64,000 nt of DNA, from contig JAHCAL010000002.1 in NCBI GenBank assembly GCA_019634925.1, forward strand, positions 248,001-312,000, in the 5' to 3' direction. Source of the DNA: Pseudomonadales bacterium. GTDB taxonomy: Bacteria; Pseudomonadota; Gammaproteobacteria; Pseudomonadales; Azotimanducaceae. Of this stretch, positions 42,734 to 51,367 are shown piece after piece. The notes beneath the pieces were generated by a model. It was given only the letters and a program-made list of their open reading frames with translations, did no database searches and was not told where the DNA came from. The translations under genes and the position numbers were made by a program. Within the stretch, counting starts at the first letter, position 1; each line of letters opens with the position of its first letter.

Positions 42734-43201
42734 GGCCTCGATATCCCTGGCAATCGACTCGGGCGTATCCATGCTGCCGTAGCGCTTGACCACGCGCCCA
42801 TCCCGGTCGACCAGGAACTTCGTGAAATTCCACTTGATCGCCTCGCTGCCCAGCAGACCGGGTGCTGCGACCTTCAGGTCCTTGAACAGGGGATGCGTGT
42901 TCGGCCCGTTGACCTCGACCTTGGCGAACAGCGGAAAGCTCACGTCGTACTTGGTCGAACAGAACGTGCGAATTTCTTCCTCGTTCCCGGGCTCCTGGTG
43001 ACCGAATTGATTGCACGGAAACCCGAGCACGACGAACCCACGATCCTGATAGGTTCGCCAGAGGCTCTCGAGCCCCGTGTACTGCGGCGTGAAACCACAC
43101 TTGCTGGCCACGTTCACCACCAGCAGCACCTTGCCCGCGTACTCACCGAGCGGCTGCTCCGCGCCGTCGATGGTGCGGGCGGTGTGATCCAGGACGCTCA
43201 T
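42725..43201 (-). CDS. glutathione peroxidase family protein
   Basis: The 158-residue thiol peroxidase has the peroxidatic Cys35 (VASKCGFTPQYTG), the Gln of the catalytic tetrad in FPCNQFGHQEPG and the Trp/Asn in KWNFTKFLVDRDG. Bacterial members with Cys, not selenocysteine, generally use thioredoxin. No signal peptide is present. It converges with recQ and is flanked on both sides by copies of the GGGGTCA element. Confidence 0.92.
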   Translation of the reverse strand: MSVLDHTARTIDGAEQPLGEYAGKVLLVVNVASKCGFTPQYTGLESLWRTYQDRGFVVLGFPCNQFGHQEPGNEEEIRTFCSTKYDVSFPLFAKVEVNGPNTHPLFKDLKVAAPGLLGSEAIKWNFTKFLVDRDGRVVKRYGSMDTPESIARDIEALL

Positions 43202-43264
43202 ACCGAACTCCTCGCTGTAACCGGGCGGCGCACTATAGCACCGAACAAGGCGACCGGATCGGGG

Positions 43265-43999
43265 TCACATCTGTCGGAACCGGTGTCCGTAGGCTTCGCT
43301 GGTACGCAGTACCTCCGGACGGCCACGCAGGACGAGTCGGTAACGACCCCGCAAGTCACGACGCGCTTCGACGACCCAGCGGACGTTGACGATCAGCCCC
43401 CGATTGACCCGCCAGAAAAAAGCCGGGTCGAGCTCCCGTTCGAGTTCCTTGAGCGGGGTACGCAACACCGACTCGCGCGTTTCCGTCACGGCGACCGTGT
43501 ACTTGCTGTCGCTGCGGAAATACAGCACGTCGTCCACCGCGACCAGGCGGGTCGTATCGCCCTGCCCCACCTTGAGCCAGCGCAGGTGATCGGCCGCCCT
43601 TGCCCCGAGCCGCTCCAGCAGTTCCCTGATCGATCGTTCCGACGGGCCAGCTGCATCGAGCCGCGCAACGCATGCACGCAGCCGCTCGGCGCTGACCGGC
43701 TTCAGCAGGTAGTCGACCGCAGCCGCCGCGAACGCCTCCACCGCATAGTCGTCGAAGGCCGTGACGAACACGACCCGCGTCCGATCCGGCACCGAGCGAG
43801 CGACGGCGAGCCCGTCGAGGCCCGGCATGCGGATGTCCAGGAATGCCACATCGGGCGCGTACCGCGCGATCACGGCCAGCGCGTCGAAGCCATTGTTGGC
43901 GACGGCCAGGACCTCGATCTCCGGGGCGACCGTGGCAAGTTGCTCACACAGGTGGCGCGCCAGATTGGGTTCGTCGTCGGCGACGATCGCGGTCTTCAT
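43265..43999 (-). CDS. LytTR family response regulator
   Basis: The 244-residue regulator has an N-terminal receiver domain (IVADDEPNLARH acidic pocket, FLDIRMPGLDGL with the phosphorylated Asp, TAFDDY, LLKPVS) and a C-terminal LytTR DNA-binding domain (DDVLYFRSDSKYTVAVT, FWRVNRGLIVNVRWV). The ATG at 43999 is ten bases after the kinase gene; the frame extending to 44167 lies within that gene and is rejected. With the kinase it forms a LytS/LytR-like two-component system. Likely targets, unproven, are the adjacent carotenoid oxygenase genes. Confidence 0.9.
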   Translation of the reverse strand: MKTAIVADDEPNLARHLCEQLATVAPEIEVLAVANNGFDALAVIARYAPDVAFLDIRMPGLDGLAVARSVPDRTRVVFVTAFDDYAVEAFAAAAVDYLLKPVSAERLRACVARLDAAGPSERSIRELLERLGARAADHLRWLKVGQGDTTRLVAVDDVLYFRSDSKYTVAVTETRESVLRTPLKELERELDPAFFWRVNRGLIVNVRWVVEARRDLRGRYRLVLRGRPEVLRTSEAYGHRFRQM

Positions 44000-44009
44000 G
44001 GCGCCCCGC

Positions 44010-45038
44010 TCAATCCGACAGCGGCAGTCGCAAGGTGGCCGATACACCACCGGACGGCGTACCGGCCACGTCGAGATCCGCGGAGCGCCCGTATAGCGCC
44101 TCCAGCCGCTCACGTACGTTGGCAAGTCCAATGCCCCCGCTCGAACCGATCGCGTCGAGCCCGGCACCGGTGTCCGTCACGTCGACGCGCAGCATGCCTG
44201 CCGCACACCGCGCGGAGATCGAAACCGTGCCCCCTTCGATCTTCGGCTCGACTCCGTGCAGCACCGCGTTCTCCACCAGCGGCTGCAGCAGCATCGGCGG
44301 GAACGCCAGCGTGTACAGCCCGGGCGGGACGTCGACCGTCCATCCCAGGCGTTCGCCCATTCGCACCTGCTGGATCTCGAGGTAGGCCGCCACCAGTTCG
44401 AGTTCGTCGCCAAGCGTACCGACCGCGCTGCGCGTGCGCTGCAGCGACGTCCTGAGCAGACGCGCCAGATTGAGCAGGGTAGCTTCGGCACGTGCCGGAT
44501 CGCTGCGCACCAGGCTGACCACGTTGCCGAGCGTGTTGAACAGGAAGTGTGGTTCGATCTGCGCCTGCAGCAGCCGCAATTCGGTCTCGAGGGTACGCCG
44601 CACGGCGAGCTCGTTGGCGGCGCGTGCTTCGGCCAGCTCGGCGCGCGCTTCCAGGAGATTCTCCCGGGTGGTGAACAGAAACAGACCCAGCGCGCCGAAG
44701 AACACCGAAATGATCAGCGTCTGATAGTCACGGCTGAAGAACAGCAGCGGGTTTCCATCCACGAACACGCCCGCGAGCGCGACGCCTAATCCGATGCCGC
44801 TCACCGCAACCACCGCAGAACCGACGATCCATCCGCCGATCCGCGCGAAGCGCGGCACGAGCAGCTCGGACAGAGTGTGCAGCGACAGCCCGATGCAAAG
44901 CGAGATCACCAGCAGGGTCCCAAACCCGGACGCCAGACCGAGTACGGCGAGCATGGCCGCCACCGCAATGCAGAAAGCGACCGTCAGCAGCACTCCCCGG
45001 AGTACTGGCCAGGCCCGTGCGATCCAGCCGGATGTCAT
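44010..45038 (-). CDS. LytS/YehU-type sensor histidine kinase
   Basis: The 342-residue kinase has about four N-terminal membrane helices without a sizeable periplasmic domain, a short coiled linker, the His_kinase phospho-acceptor block LQAQIEPHFLFNTLGNVVS, and a compact ATPase domain (PLVENAVLHGVEPK, GTGIGLAN-type SGGIGLANVRERL). It is the partner of the LytTR regulator directly downstream and lies 18 bp after the carotenoid oxygenase gene in the same direction. Confidence 0.9.
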   Translation of the reverse strand: MTSGWIARAWPVLRGVLLTVAFCIAVAAMLAVLGLASGFGTLLVISLCIGLSLHTLSELLVPRFARIGGWIVGSAVVAVSGIGLGVALAGVFVDGNPLLFFSRDYQTLIISVFFGALGLFLFTTRENLLEARAELAEARAANELAVRRTLETELRLLQAQIEPHFLFNTLGNVVSLVRSDPARAEATLLNLARLLRTSLQRTRSAVGTLGDELELVAAYLEIQQVRMGERLGWTVDVPPGLYTLAFPPMLLQPLVENAVLHGVEPKIEGGTVSISARCAAGMLRVDVTDTGAGLDAIGSSGGIGLANVRERLEALYGRSADLDVAGTPSGGVSATLRLPLSD

Positions 45039-45056
45039 GGCCGGATCATCCTCCAG

Positions 45057-46574
45057 TCAGCCGGTGCCCGCAACGAACTTGCCGTGCAGACCCAGGGGCA
45101 GCGCGTAGGGCAACGTCGCCGTGGCGACCGGACCCGCATCCACCGCCGCCACGTCGAATACGTTCAGCAGCAGCCGATCGGTAGCGACGTCGAGTCCGGT
45201 GCCGACCACCCAGCCCTGCGCTTCAGGCTCGCTGCCGGGCGCGGGCACGAACAGGTGTTCCTCGGGGATGACGTGGTCCGGGTAGCGGAACGTCTGCAGG
45301 CGCTCGCCACGGTCGTCGTACACGCCGAGCTGATTCAGCAGCGGATGTGCAACGGGCCGGGTTGCGTCGGCGCACAGGAGTACCAGCCGATGATTGCGGC
45401 GCGTGCCGACCCGTGGATCGATGGCCGGAAACTCGGTCTCGAATCGCTCGTCGAACATGCGTGCCTGCTGCCCGGTACCGGCGCGCAGATCGAGCCGGAA
45501 TCGCTGGTGCCGGGTTGGCGCCCCGGCGACGTACCGACCGCGCATGATCTCCCGGAACGATTCGAACATCGCCGACGGATCCGCAGCAGACGCGCCATCG
45601 AAATGAATCGTGTCGTCCGGCGTGTCCCAGGCATTGCCGAAGTGGAAAATCCACTGCGCCGGCAACTCGAGCCAGCGCACGACGCTGAAGTCCTCCTTGC
45701 TGAGCACCAGCACGCGGGTCGGCTGCGTGGGTTCCCAGCGGTGTGCGTCGAGAAACGTCGTAGCCGGCTCCGAAGGTCGATAGTGCAGCGGCGGCAGCAG
45801 TACGACGAGGTAACGCGAGGTCACCATGAAGTCGTGCGGCATCGCCATGGGCGATACCGCTACGGTCCCGGTCTTGACCAGCTGGCCGCGCGCGTCGATA
45901 TGCCAGAACACCAGCAGGCCGGGCCCGGACGCGTAACCGAAGTTCCACAACGTGCCGTCCGGTTCCACACGCGGATGTGCCGAGAACGGCACACCAGCGG
46001 TCTCCGCGCTGAACGCGTGCAGGCCGCGCGTGGTGAGGTCGTCCGGATCCACCTCCCAGGGCGACCCCGCCTCCCAGAGCGCGTACAGCCGCCCGTGATG
46101 CGGCAGCACGGAGATGTTCGCCACGTTGATGACATCCGGACCGGTCACCGGCCTGGAGTCGGGCGGCTGGCTCGCGAACGTGGGATACAGTGCACGGCCC
46201 GCGCGGGTTTCCGCGACCAGCTTGGTGGTTTCGACCAGCCGGCCCTGGTGTCGCACCCCGGCCGCCGACAACCGCCACGCCTGCAGCATGCCGTCGCCAT
46301 CGAACCAGTGGCGGTAGCGGAAATCGCCGACTTCGTGTCGCGCCGGCCCGTTGCGATACAGCGTCCCGGCAAGTCCCCGCGGCCATTTGCCAGTGACCGT
46401 TGCATCCGCCCCGACAACATGAGCCTCGACGCTGCGAAAGGCCCGCAACCAGGGTTCCGCCGCGAGTGCCGTGTGGAACTCCGCACGCCAGGTCTCGGCA
46501 GCGAACGCGCGGGGCAGCCCGAGCGCGAGCCCGCCGGCGCCTGCCATCCCGATAAACGCCCTGCGACTCGGCAT
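45057..46574 (-). CDS. carotenoid oxygenase (RPE65/CCD) family protein with Tat signal
   Basis: The 505-residue protein starts with a twin-arginine signal (MPSRRAFIGMAGAGGLALGLPRAFA) and has the beta-propeller of carotenoid and lignostilbene cleavage oxygenases. The four Fe-binding His are recognisable: FSAHPRVEPDG, AMPHDFMVTS, IFHFGNAWD and LGLHGKFVAG. Such enzymes cleave double bonds in carotenoids, stilbenes or related compounds with O2. Tat export is unusual for the family and suggests activity in the periplasm. It begins one base after the DUF2141 stop and is followed by the two-component genes. Confidence 0.9.
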   Translation of the reverse strand: MPSRRAFIGMAGAGGLALGLPRAFAAETWRAEFHTALAAEPWLRAFRSVEAHVVGADATVTGKWPRGLAGTLYRNGPARHEVGDFRYRHWFDGDGMLQAWRLSAAGVRHQGRLVETTKLVAETRAGRALYPTFASQPPDSRPVTGPDVINVANISVLPHHGRLYALWEAGSPWEVDPDDLTTRGLHAFSAETAGVPFSAHPRVEPDGTLWNFGYASGPGLLVFWHIDARGQLVKTGTVAVSPMAMPHDFMVTSRYLVVLLPPLHYRPSEPATTFLDAHRWEPTQPTRVLVLSKEDFSVVRWLELPAQWIFHFGNAWDTPDDTIHFDGASAADPSAMFESFREIMRGRYVAGAPTRHQRFRLDLRAGTGQQARMFDERFETEFPAIDPRVGTRRNHRLVLLCADATRPVAHPLLNQLGVYDDRGERLQTFRYPDHVIPEEHLFVPAPGSEPEAQGWVVGTGLDVATDRLLLNVFDVAAVDAGPVATATLPYALPLGLHGKFVAGTG

Positions 46575-46575
46575 C

Positions 46576-47019
46576 TCACTGCTCCAGCCGGATGGTGATG
46601 ACCGTGTCCGCGTCGAGTTCGAAGCGCATGTCCTCGAACCCCGGCGGACCGAAGTTGCCACGCGCATTGTTGGACATACCCCACGGTTCCCGGGGTATTC
46701 CGACCAGGTTCGTGTCGAGCCGACCGTTGCCGTTCAGGTCGTGCATGACCTGGGCGGCATAGGTACCTGCAGCCAGCGCGTCGGTCGTGAACGTGACCTG
46801 CCCGGCCCGTGCGGGCAGGATCACCTGCAACGGGTGGGCGACGTTGCCGGCGAACGCTTCGGCCGGCCCGATGCTCACCATGATGGCACCTTCCGAGCTC
46901 TGTACGTTGTCGACCACGAGCGTCAGGGTCCCGGCCCGGGCCGGCGCGATGCCGAGTGCCACGGCAAGCGCGCCCAGCAGCAGCGCGATCCGCCCGATCA
47001 CGCGGCCGGTACCCGCCAT
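46576..47019 (-). CDS. DUF2141 family exported protein
   Basis: The 147-residue protein has a Sec signal (VIGRIALLLGALAVALGIAPARA) and a DUF2141 domain (GTLTLVVDNVQSSEGAIMVSI, AAQVMHDLNGNGRLDTNLVGIPREPWG). The ATG at 47019 has GAGGAG directly upstream and is favoured over an ATG at 47043. DUF2141 proteins are small periplasmic proteins of unknown role, often near carotenoid or lipid genes. Here it forms a unit with the exported carotenoid oxygenase, and it diverges from the acyl-CoA ligase gene. Confidence 0.85.
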   Translation of the reverse strand: MAGTGRVIGRIALLLGALAVALGIAPARAGTLTLVVDNVQSSEGAIMVSIGPAEAFAGNVAHPLQVILPARAGQVTFTTDALAAGTYAAQVMHDLNGNGRLDTNLVGIPREPWGMSNNARGNFGPPGFEDMRFELDADTVITIRLEQ

Positions 47020-47239
47020 GCTCTCCTCGAGTTCATCGAACATGCGTGCATCACTCCTTGGGATGGGAACCGGACTCACCTTGCGGCATGCATCCACGCC
47101 GCAACAGCGGTATGCGACGAAACCGTATATAGGCCGACGAAAGCGTCCTGCAGCGCTGCCGGCCGGCGCTACGCGCTTGACCCCGGCCCGATCGCGACGC
47201 CATGCTCGAACGCTGATCGACAAGGGAAGAGGTCCTGCC

Positions 47240-48790
47240 GTGTATCCGAACCAGAGCGCCCGCACCAATCCCGATCGACCTTGCATCGTCATGGCCGGAT
47301 CCGGCGCGATCGTGACCTACGGCGAACTCGACGCGCGAGCCAACCGCCTGGCCCACCTGCTCAGGTCTACCGGACTCGGCCACGGCGATCACTACTCGAT
47401 CTGCATGGAGAACCACGTCCGCTACGTCGAGTGCTGTTCCGCCGGCGAGCGCAGCGGGCTCTACTACACGTGCATCAACTCCTACCTGACCGCCGAGGAA
47501 GTCGCCTACATCGTGCAGAACTCGCGCTCGAAGGTGCTGATCACCTCGATGGCGAAACTCGAAGTGGCCGTCGCCGCCGCCGCGCTCTGTCCCGATCTGC
47601 GCCTGGGCCTGGTCGTCGACGGCGGCAGCGGGTGCGCGCCCTTCACCGACCTCGACACCGCAACCGCGGACTTCCCGTCGACACCCCTGCCCGACGAACG
47701 TGCCGGTATGTCTATGCTGTATTCCTCCGGCACCACCGGTCGACCGAAAGGGATCCTGCGCCCGATGCCGGACATCCATCCGGCCGAACAGACGCCGCTG
47801 TTCGCGTTCCTGAACGGCCTGTGGCGCTACCGCGAAGGCATGGTGTACCTGTCACCCGCGCCGCTGTATCACTCGGCACCGCAGGCGGCCGTGGGCCTCA
47901 CTCTGCGCAATGGCGGGACCGCGGTCATCATGGAGCGGTTCGATCCGGAGCAGTACCTCGCGTTGGTCGAGCGCCACCGCGTGACCCACAGCCAGCTCGT
48001 GCCGACCATGTTCTCGCGCATGCTGAAACTGCCGCGCGACGTGCGCGAACGCTACGACCTTTCCTCGCTCGAGTTCGCGGTGCACGCCGCCGCGCCGTGC
48101 CCGGTGCAGGTCAAGGAACAGATGATCGACTGGTGGGGGCCGATCATCCACGAATACTACGGCGCGACCGAGGGGCTCGGCTTCACGGCGTGCGACTCGC
48201 ACGAGTGGCTCGCGCACCGCGGCAGCGTCGGGCGGGTCATGCTTGGCGAACTGCACATCCTCGACGACGCGCTGAACGAATGTCCGACCGGCACGCCCGG
48301 CACCGTCTGGTTCAAGACCGCGACCCCGTTCGAATACTTCGACGACCCGGACAAGACCCGCGAGGCACGCTCACCCGACGGCACGATGAGCACGGTCGGC
48401 GACGTCGGCTACGTGGACGAGCACGGCTACCTGTACCTGACCGACCGCGCCACGTTCATGATCATCTCCGGTGGCGTGAACATCTACCCGCAGGAATGCG
48501 AGAACCTGCTGATCACGCACCCCAAGGTGGCCGATGCGGCCGTGTTCGGGGTACCCAATGCCGACCTCGGCGAGGAGGTGAAGGCGGTTGTGCAGGTCAT
48601 GCCAGGCGTAGCGCCGAACGCTGTACTCACCGAGGAACTGATGGCGTTCTGCGCCGCACACCTGGCACGCCAGAAATGCCCGCGCTCGATCGACTACGAA
48701 GCCGAGCTGCCACGCCTGCCGACCGGCAAGCTCTACAAGCGCCTGCTGCGCGATCGCTACTGGGGCGACCACAAGACCCGCATCGTCTGA
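47240..48790 (+). CDS. AMP-binding acyl-CoA ligase
   Basis: The 516-residue ligase has the AMP-binding signatures MLYSSGTTGRPKG and YYGATEGLG, the hinge LTDRATFMIISGGVNIYPQECE and the C-terminal catalytic Lys in LPRLPTGKLYKR. It activates a carboxylic acid to its CoA thioester via an acyl-adenylate. The GTG at 47240 has GGAAGAGG seven bases upstream; upstream in-frame sequence overlaps the DUF2141 gene and is rejected. It resembles fatty-acyl and crotonobetaine/carnitine-CoA ligases and would feed the beta-oxidation enzymes in this window. Confidence 0.9.
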   Translation: MYPNQSARTNPDRPCIVMAGSGAIVTYGELDARANRLAHLLRSTGLGHGDHYSICMENHVRYVECCSAGERSGLYYTCINSYLTAEEVAYIVQNSRSKVLITSMAKLEVAVAAAALCPDLRLGLVVDGGSGCAPFTDLDTATADFPSTPLPDERAGMSMLYSSGTTGRPKGILRPMPDIHPAEQTPLFAFLNGLWRYREGMVYLSPAPLYHSAPQAAVGLTLRNGGTAVIMERFDPEQYLALVERHRVTHSQLVPTMFSRMLKLPRDVRERYDLSSLEFAVHAAAPCPVQVKEQMIDWWGPIIHEYYGATEGLGFTACDSHEWLAHRGSVGRVMLGELHILDDALNECPTGTPGTVWFKTATPFEYFDDPDKTREARSPDGTMSTVGDVGYVDEHGYLYLTDRATFMIISGGVNIYPQECENLLITHPKVADAAVFGVPNADLGEEVKAVVQVMPGVAPNAVLTEELMAFCAAHLARQKCPRSIDYEAELPRLPTGKLYKRLLRDRYWGDHKTRIV

Positions 48791-48807
48791 ACCGGCCGCC
48801 GGCGCCC

Positions 48808-49770
48808 TCAGCCGTCCTGCTGCCGGGCGTTGCGCCGCCACGTCGTCGGCGCCGCGCCATAGGCGCGGGTGAACGCCCGCGTAAACGCCGATTCCGATTC
48901 GTAGCCGACCTCGTAGGCGATGCGCGCGACGGGATCGGACCCGTTGGCGATCCGTTCGGCCGCGCGTTCCAGGCGCAACCGTGCCAGATAACGCATCGGC
49001 GGCTCGCCGACCGCGCGCGTGAACCGCTCGGCGAACGCGGAGCGGGACAGCCCGGCCCGTTCGGCCAGCCGATCGCTGGTCCAGCGCTGGCGCAGATCCC
49101 CGTGCAGCAGGGCCAGGACCTTAGCAACACGTGCATCCAGCAGGTCCGGATTCCAGCCGCGGTCGCCCTCCAGCCGCTCGACATACCGGCGCACGGAGTC
49201 GAGGAACAGCAGTTCGGCGACTCGACCGACCAGGTGCGGCGACAAAACGCCGCCCGCGGCGCGTGTTTCGACCGCGAAGCGCAGCGACCGCTCGACCCAG
49301 TCACCCGATGCGGCATCGGTCGCGTCGAGGACCAGCACCGCGGGCAATATGGAGAGCACCGGATGATGGGCCATCTCGCTGCCGAGAAAACCACAGTAGA
49401 GCCGTGTCGGTGCTCCACCGCCGCCATGCACGATGCGGGCGAGTGCGCCCGCGGTACCCGGCTCGATAAGGCTATCGGCGGTCACTGCCCGGCGCGTCAG
49501 CGAGCTCCCCATGCGGTGGACGTCGTTGCGCGGCAGCACCGCGATCTGGCCCGGCCCAACCCGCACCGGGGCTGCGTCCGCCACCTGCAGCAGCATCTCA
49601 CCTCCGAATACGTAGTGGTAGGCAATGATGTGGCGCGGAACGGGGGCGTGGGGCGCGCAGTCCTCGGGGCCGACCTGGGCGCGGATGCACCAGGGGGCCG
49701 TGAACTCGGCCTCCAGGAACAGCCCACCGTTCAGACGCAGCGTCTGCAGCATGTCGACCAGAGCGTCCAT
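48808..49770 (-). CDS. AraC family regulator with cupin domain
   Basis: The 320-residue regulator has an N-terminal cupin (FTAPWCIRAQVGPE, HIIAYHYVFGGEMLLQV, GQIAVLPRNDVHRMG) and a C-terminal AraC double helix-turn-helix (DRLAERAGLSRSAFAERFTRAVGEPPMRYLARLRLERA, then IAYEVGYESESAFTRAFTRAYG). The ATG at 49770 is chosen; a frame extension to 49929 crosses the intergenic region. It converges with the acyl-CoA ligase and diverges from the TTC38-like gene, which it may control. Confidence 0.9.
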   Translation of the reverse strand: MDALVDMLQTLRLNGGLFLEAEFTAPWCIRAQVGPEDCAPHAPVPRHIIAYHYVFGGEMLLQVADAAPVRVGPGQIAVLPRNDVHRMGSSLTRRAVTADSLIEPGTAGALARIVHGGGGAPTRLYCGFLGSEMAHHPVLSILPAVLVLDATDAASGDWVERSLRFAVETRAAGGVLSPHLVGRVAELLFLDSVRRYVERLEGDRGWNPDLLDARVAKVLALLHGDLRQRWTSDRLAERAGLSRSAFAERFTRAVGEPPMRYLARLRLERAAERIANGSDPVARIAYEVGYESESAFTRAFTRAYGAAPTTWRRNARQQDG

Positions 49771-49890
49771 CGTGTCTCCCGACGGGTACGGGTTCCGGCG
49801 GATCGGCCAAGTAATCCGGCGCCGCGGACATGGGACAGAGCGGGGCCGCGCCGTAGCGTAGCACCATCGCAACGTCCGGCCGAGCGGTCT

Positions 49891-49904
49891 CCGACCCGGG
49901 TCGG
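49891..49904. promoter_or_regulatory. 14-bp palindrome in the AraC/TTC38-like divergent region
   Basis: CCGACCCGGGTCGG is self-complementary and is bracketed by CACCATC (49862-49868) and GATGGTG (49905-49911), an outer inverted repeat. It lies 44 bp before the TTC38-like start and may be an operator. Confidence 0.35.
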
Positions 49905-49947
49905 GATGGTGTGACGGTTCGGAGCACAATCAGACGAGGATACGCAC

Positions 49948-51291
49948 ATGGTCACCGACTTGCAGGGTAACAGGCTGCACGGCGCAAACAGCGCAGCAGC
50001 CAGGTTCTTCGATCAGGCAATCGACGCATTCAGCGTCTATCGGGGCGACCCGGTTGCACTGCTCGACCAGGCGCTGCTCGAGGCCCCCGAGTTCGCGCTG
50101 GCCGGCGTCGCAAAGGGCTGGCTCCTGGCACTCGCGACCGAGCCAGCGGCGACCGCCGCCGCCCGGCAACTCGTCGCGGCGCTGCCGCACGACGGGCTCG
50201 ACGGGCGCACCCGCTCGCTGCTCGCTGCGCTCGAAACACTGCTCGCATCGGGCTGGACGGACGCGGCGCTGCGGCTCGACCACCACAACGCCGAATACCC
50301 CTGCGATCTGTTCGCCCTGCAGGCCGGACACCTGGTCGACTTCTTCCGGGCCGGCTCGCGCAGCCTGCGCGACCGCATCGCTCGCGCGTTGCCGCGCTGG
50401 TCAGCGGATCAGCCCGGCTACGCCGTGCTGCTCGGCATGTACGCGTTCGGGCTCGAGGAGACCGGGGCCTACGCGGCCGCCGAGGACGCCGGCAGGCACG
50501 CGCTCGACCGGGATCCGCGCGATTGCTGGGCGCATCACGCGGTCGCGCACGTAATGGAAATGCAGGGGCGGCCCCAGGACGGCATCGGCTGGATGATCGC
50601 GCGCGAACCGCACTGGGCAGGCGCCGACAACGTGTTCAAGGTGCACAACTGGTGGCATCGGGCGCTCTGGCATCTCGAGCTCGGCCAGGTCGACGAAGTG
50701 TTCGCACTCTACGACGGCCCGATCCGTGAACAGCGCAGCAGCGTCGCGCTGGATCTCGTCGACGCCTCCGCGCTGCTGTGGCGTATCGAACTCTGCGGTC
50801 ACGACGTGGGCGATCGCTGGCAGGAACTCGCCGAAGCCTGGCGGTCACAGGTGGACGGGCACTACCCGTTCAACGACTGGCACGCAGCGATGAGTGCCAT
50901 CGGCGCCGGTCGCGGCGACCTGGTTCTCGAGATCCGCCACGGACTGCGCGCCGCACGCGGCGCCCGGGAAAGCGAATTCACCCGCTGGGCGCGGGAACTC
51001 GGGCTGCCGCTGGTCGAGGGCTTTCGTGCGTTCCGCGCCGGCGATCACGCGCGCGCCGTCGAAAGCCTGCTCGGCGTGCGCTGCGTGGTGAACCAGCTCG
51101 GCGGCAGCCACGCCCAGCGCGACATCATCGACTGGACCACAGCCGAGGCCGCGACACGCGGTGGCATGAGCGAACTCGCCCAGGCACTGGCCCACGAACG
51201 CCTCGCCCGGAAGCCGTACAGCCCGGTCAACCAGGCAATACTGCGCCGGGCAACGGCAGCCGCAGCGGTTCCGCGGAGAGTTCCGGGCTGA
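49948..51291 (+). CDS. tetratricopeptide-repeat protein, TTC38-like
   Basis: The 447-residue cytoplasmic protein is helical throughout and resembles the TTC38 family, with NAEYPCDLFALQAGHLVDFF, YAFGLEETGAYAAAEDAGRHAL and WAHHAVAHVMEMQGRPQDGIGWM as conserved repeats. The family has no established enzymatic role. GAGGA seven bases before the ATG supports the start. A heavily deleted relative lies 2.8 kb downstream. It is divergent from the AraC regulator. Confidence 0.8.
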   Translation: MVTDLQGNRLHGANSAAARFFDQAIDAFSVYRGDPVALLDQALLEAPEFALAGVAKGWLLALATEPAATAAARQLVAALPHDGLDGRTRSLLAALETLLASGWTDAALRLDHHNAEYPCDLFALQAGHLVDFFRAGSRSLRDRIARALPRWSADQPGYAVLLGMYAFGLEETGAYAAAEDAGRHALDRDPRDCWAHHAVAHVMEMQGRPQDGIGWMIAREPHWAGADNVFKVHNWWHRALWHLELGQVDEVFALYDGPIREQRSSVALDLVDASALLWRIELCGHDVGDRWQELAEAWRSQVDGHYPFNDWHAAMSAIGAGRGDLVLEIRHGLRAARGARESEFTRWARELGLPLVEGFRAFRAGDHARAVESLLGVRCVVNQLGGSHAQRDIIDWTTAEAATRGGMSELAQALAHERLARKPYSPVNQAILRRATAAAAVPRRVPG

Positions 51292-51367
51292 GCCCTCGAG
51301 CGGTTATCGGCCGGGAGAGAAAGCGCTATGCTCGCTCTCCCGTCCGCACTGGCGCACGAGCGGAACC

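Noticed and set aside
46471..49914. 1147-codon open frame on the plus strand
   Set aside because: Overlaps four real genes in the wrong frame or strand; low-complexity Arg/Ala-rich translation.
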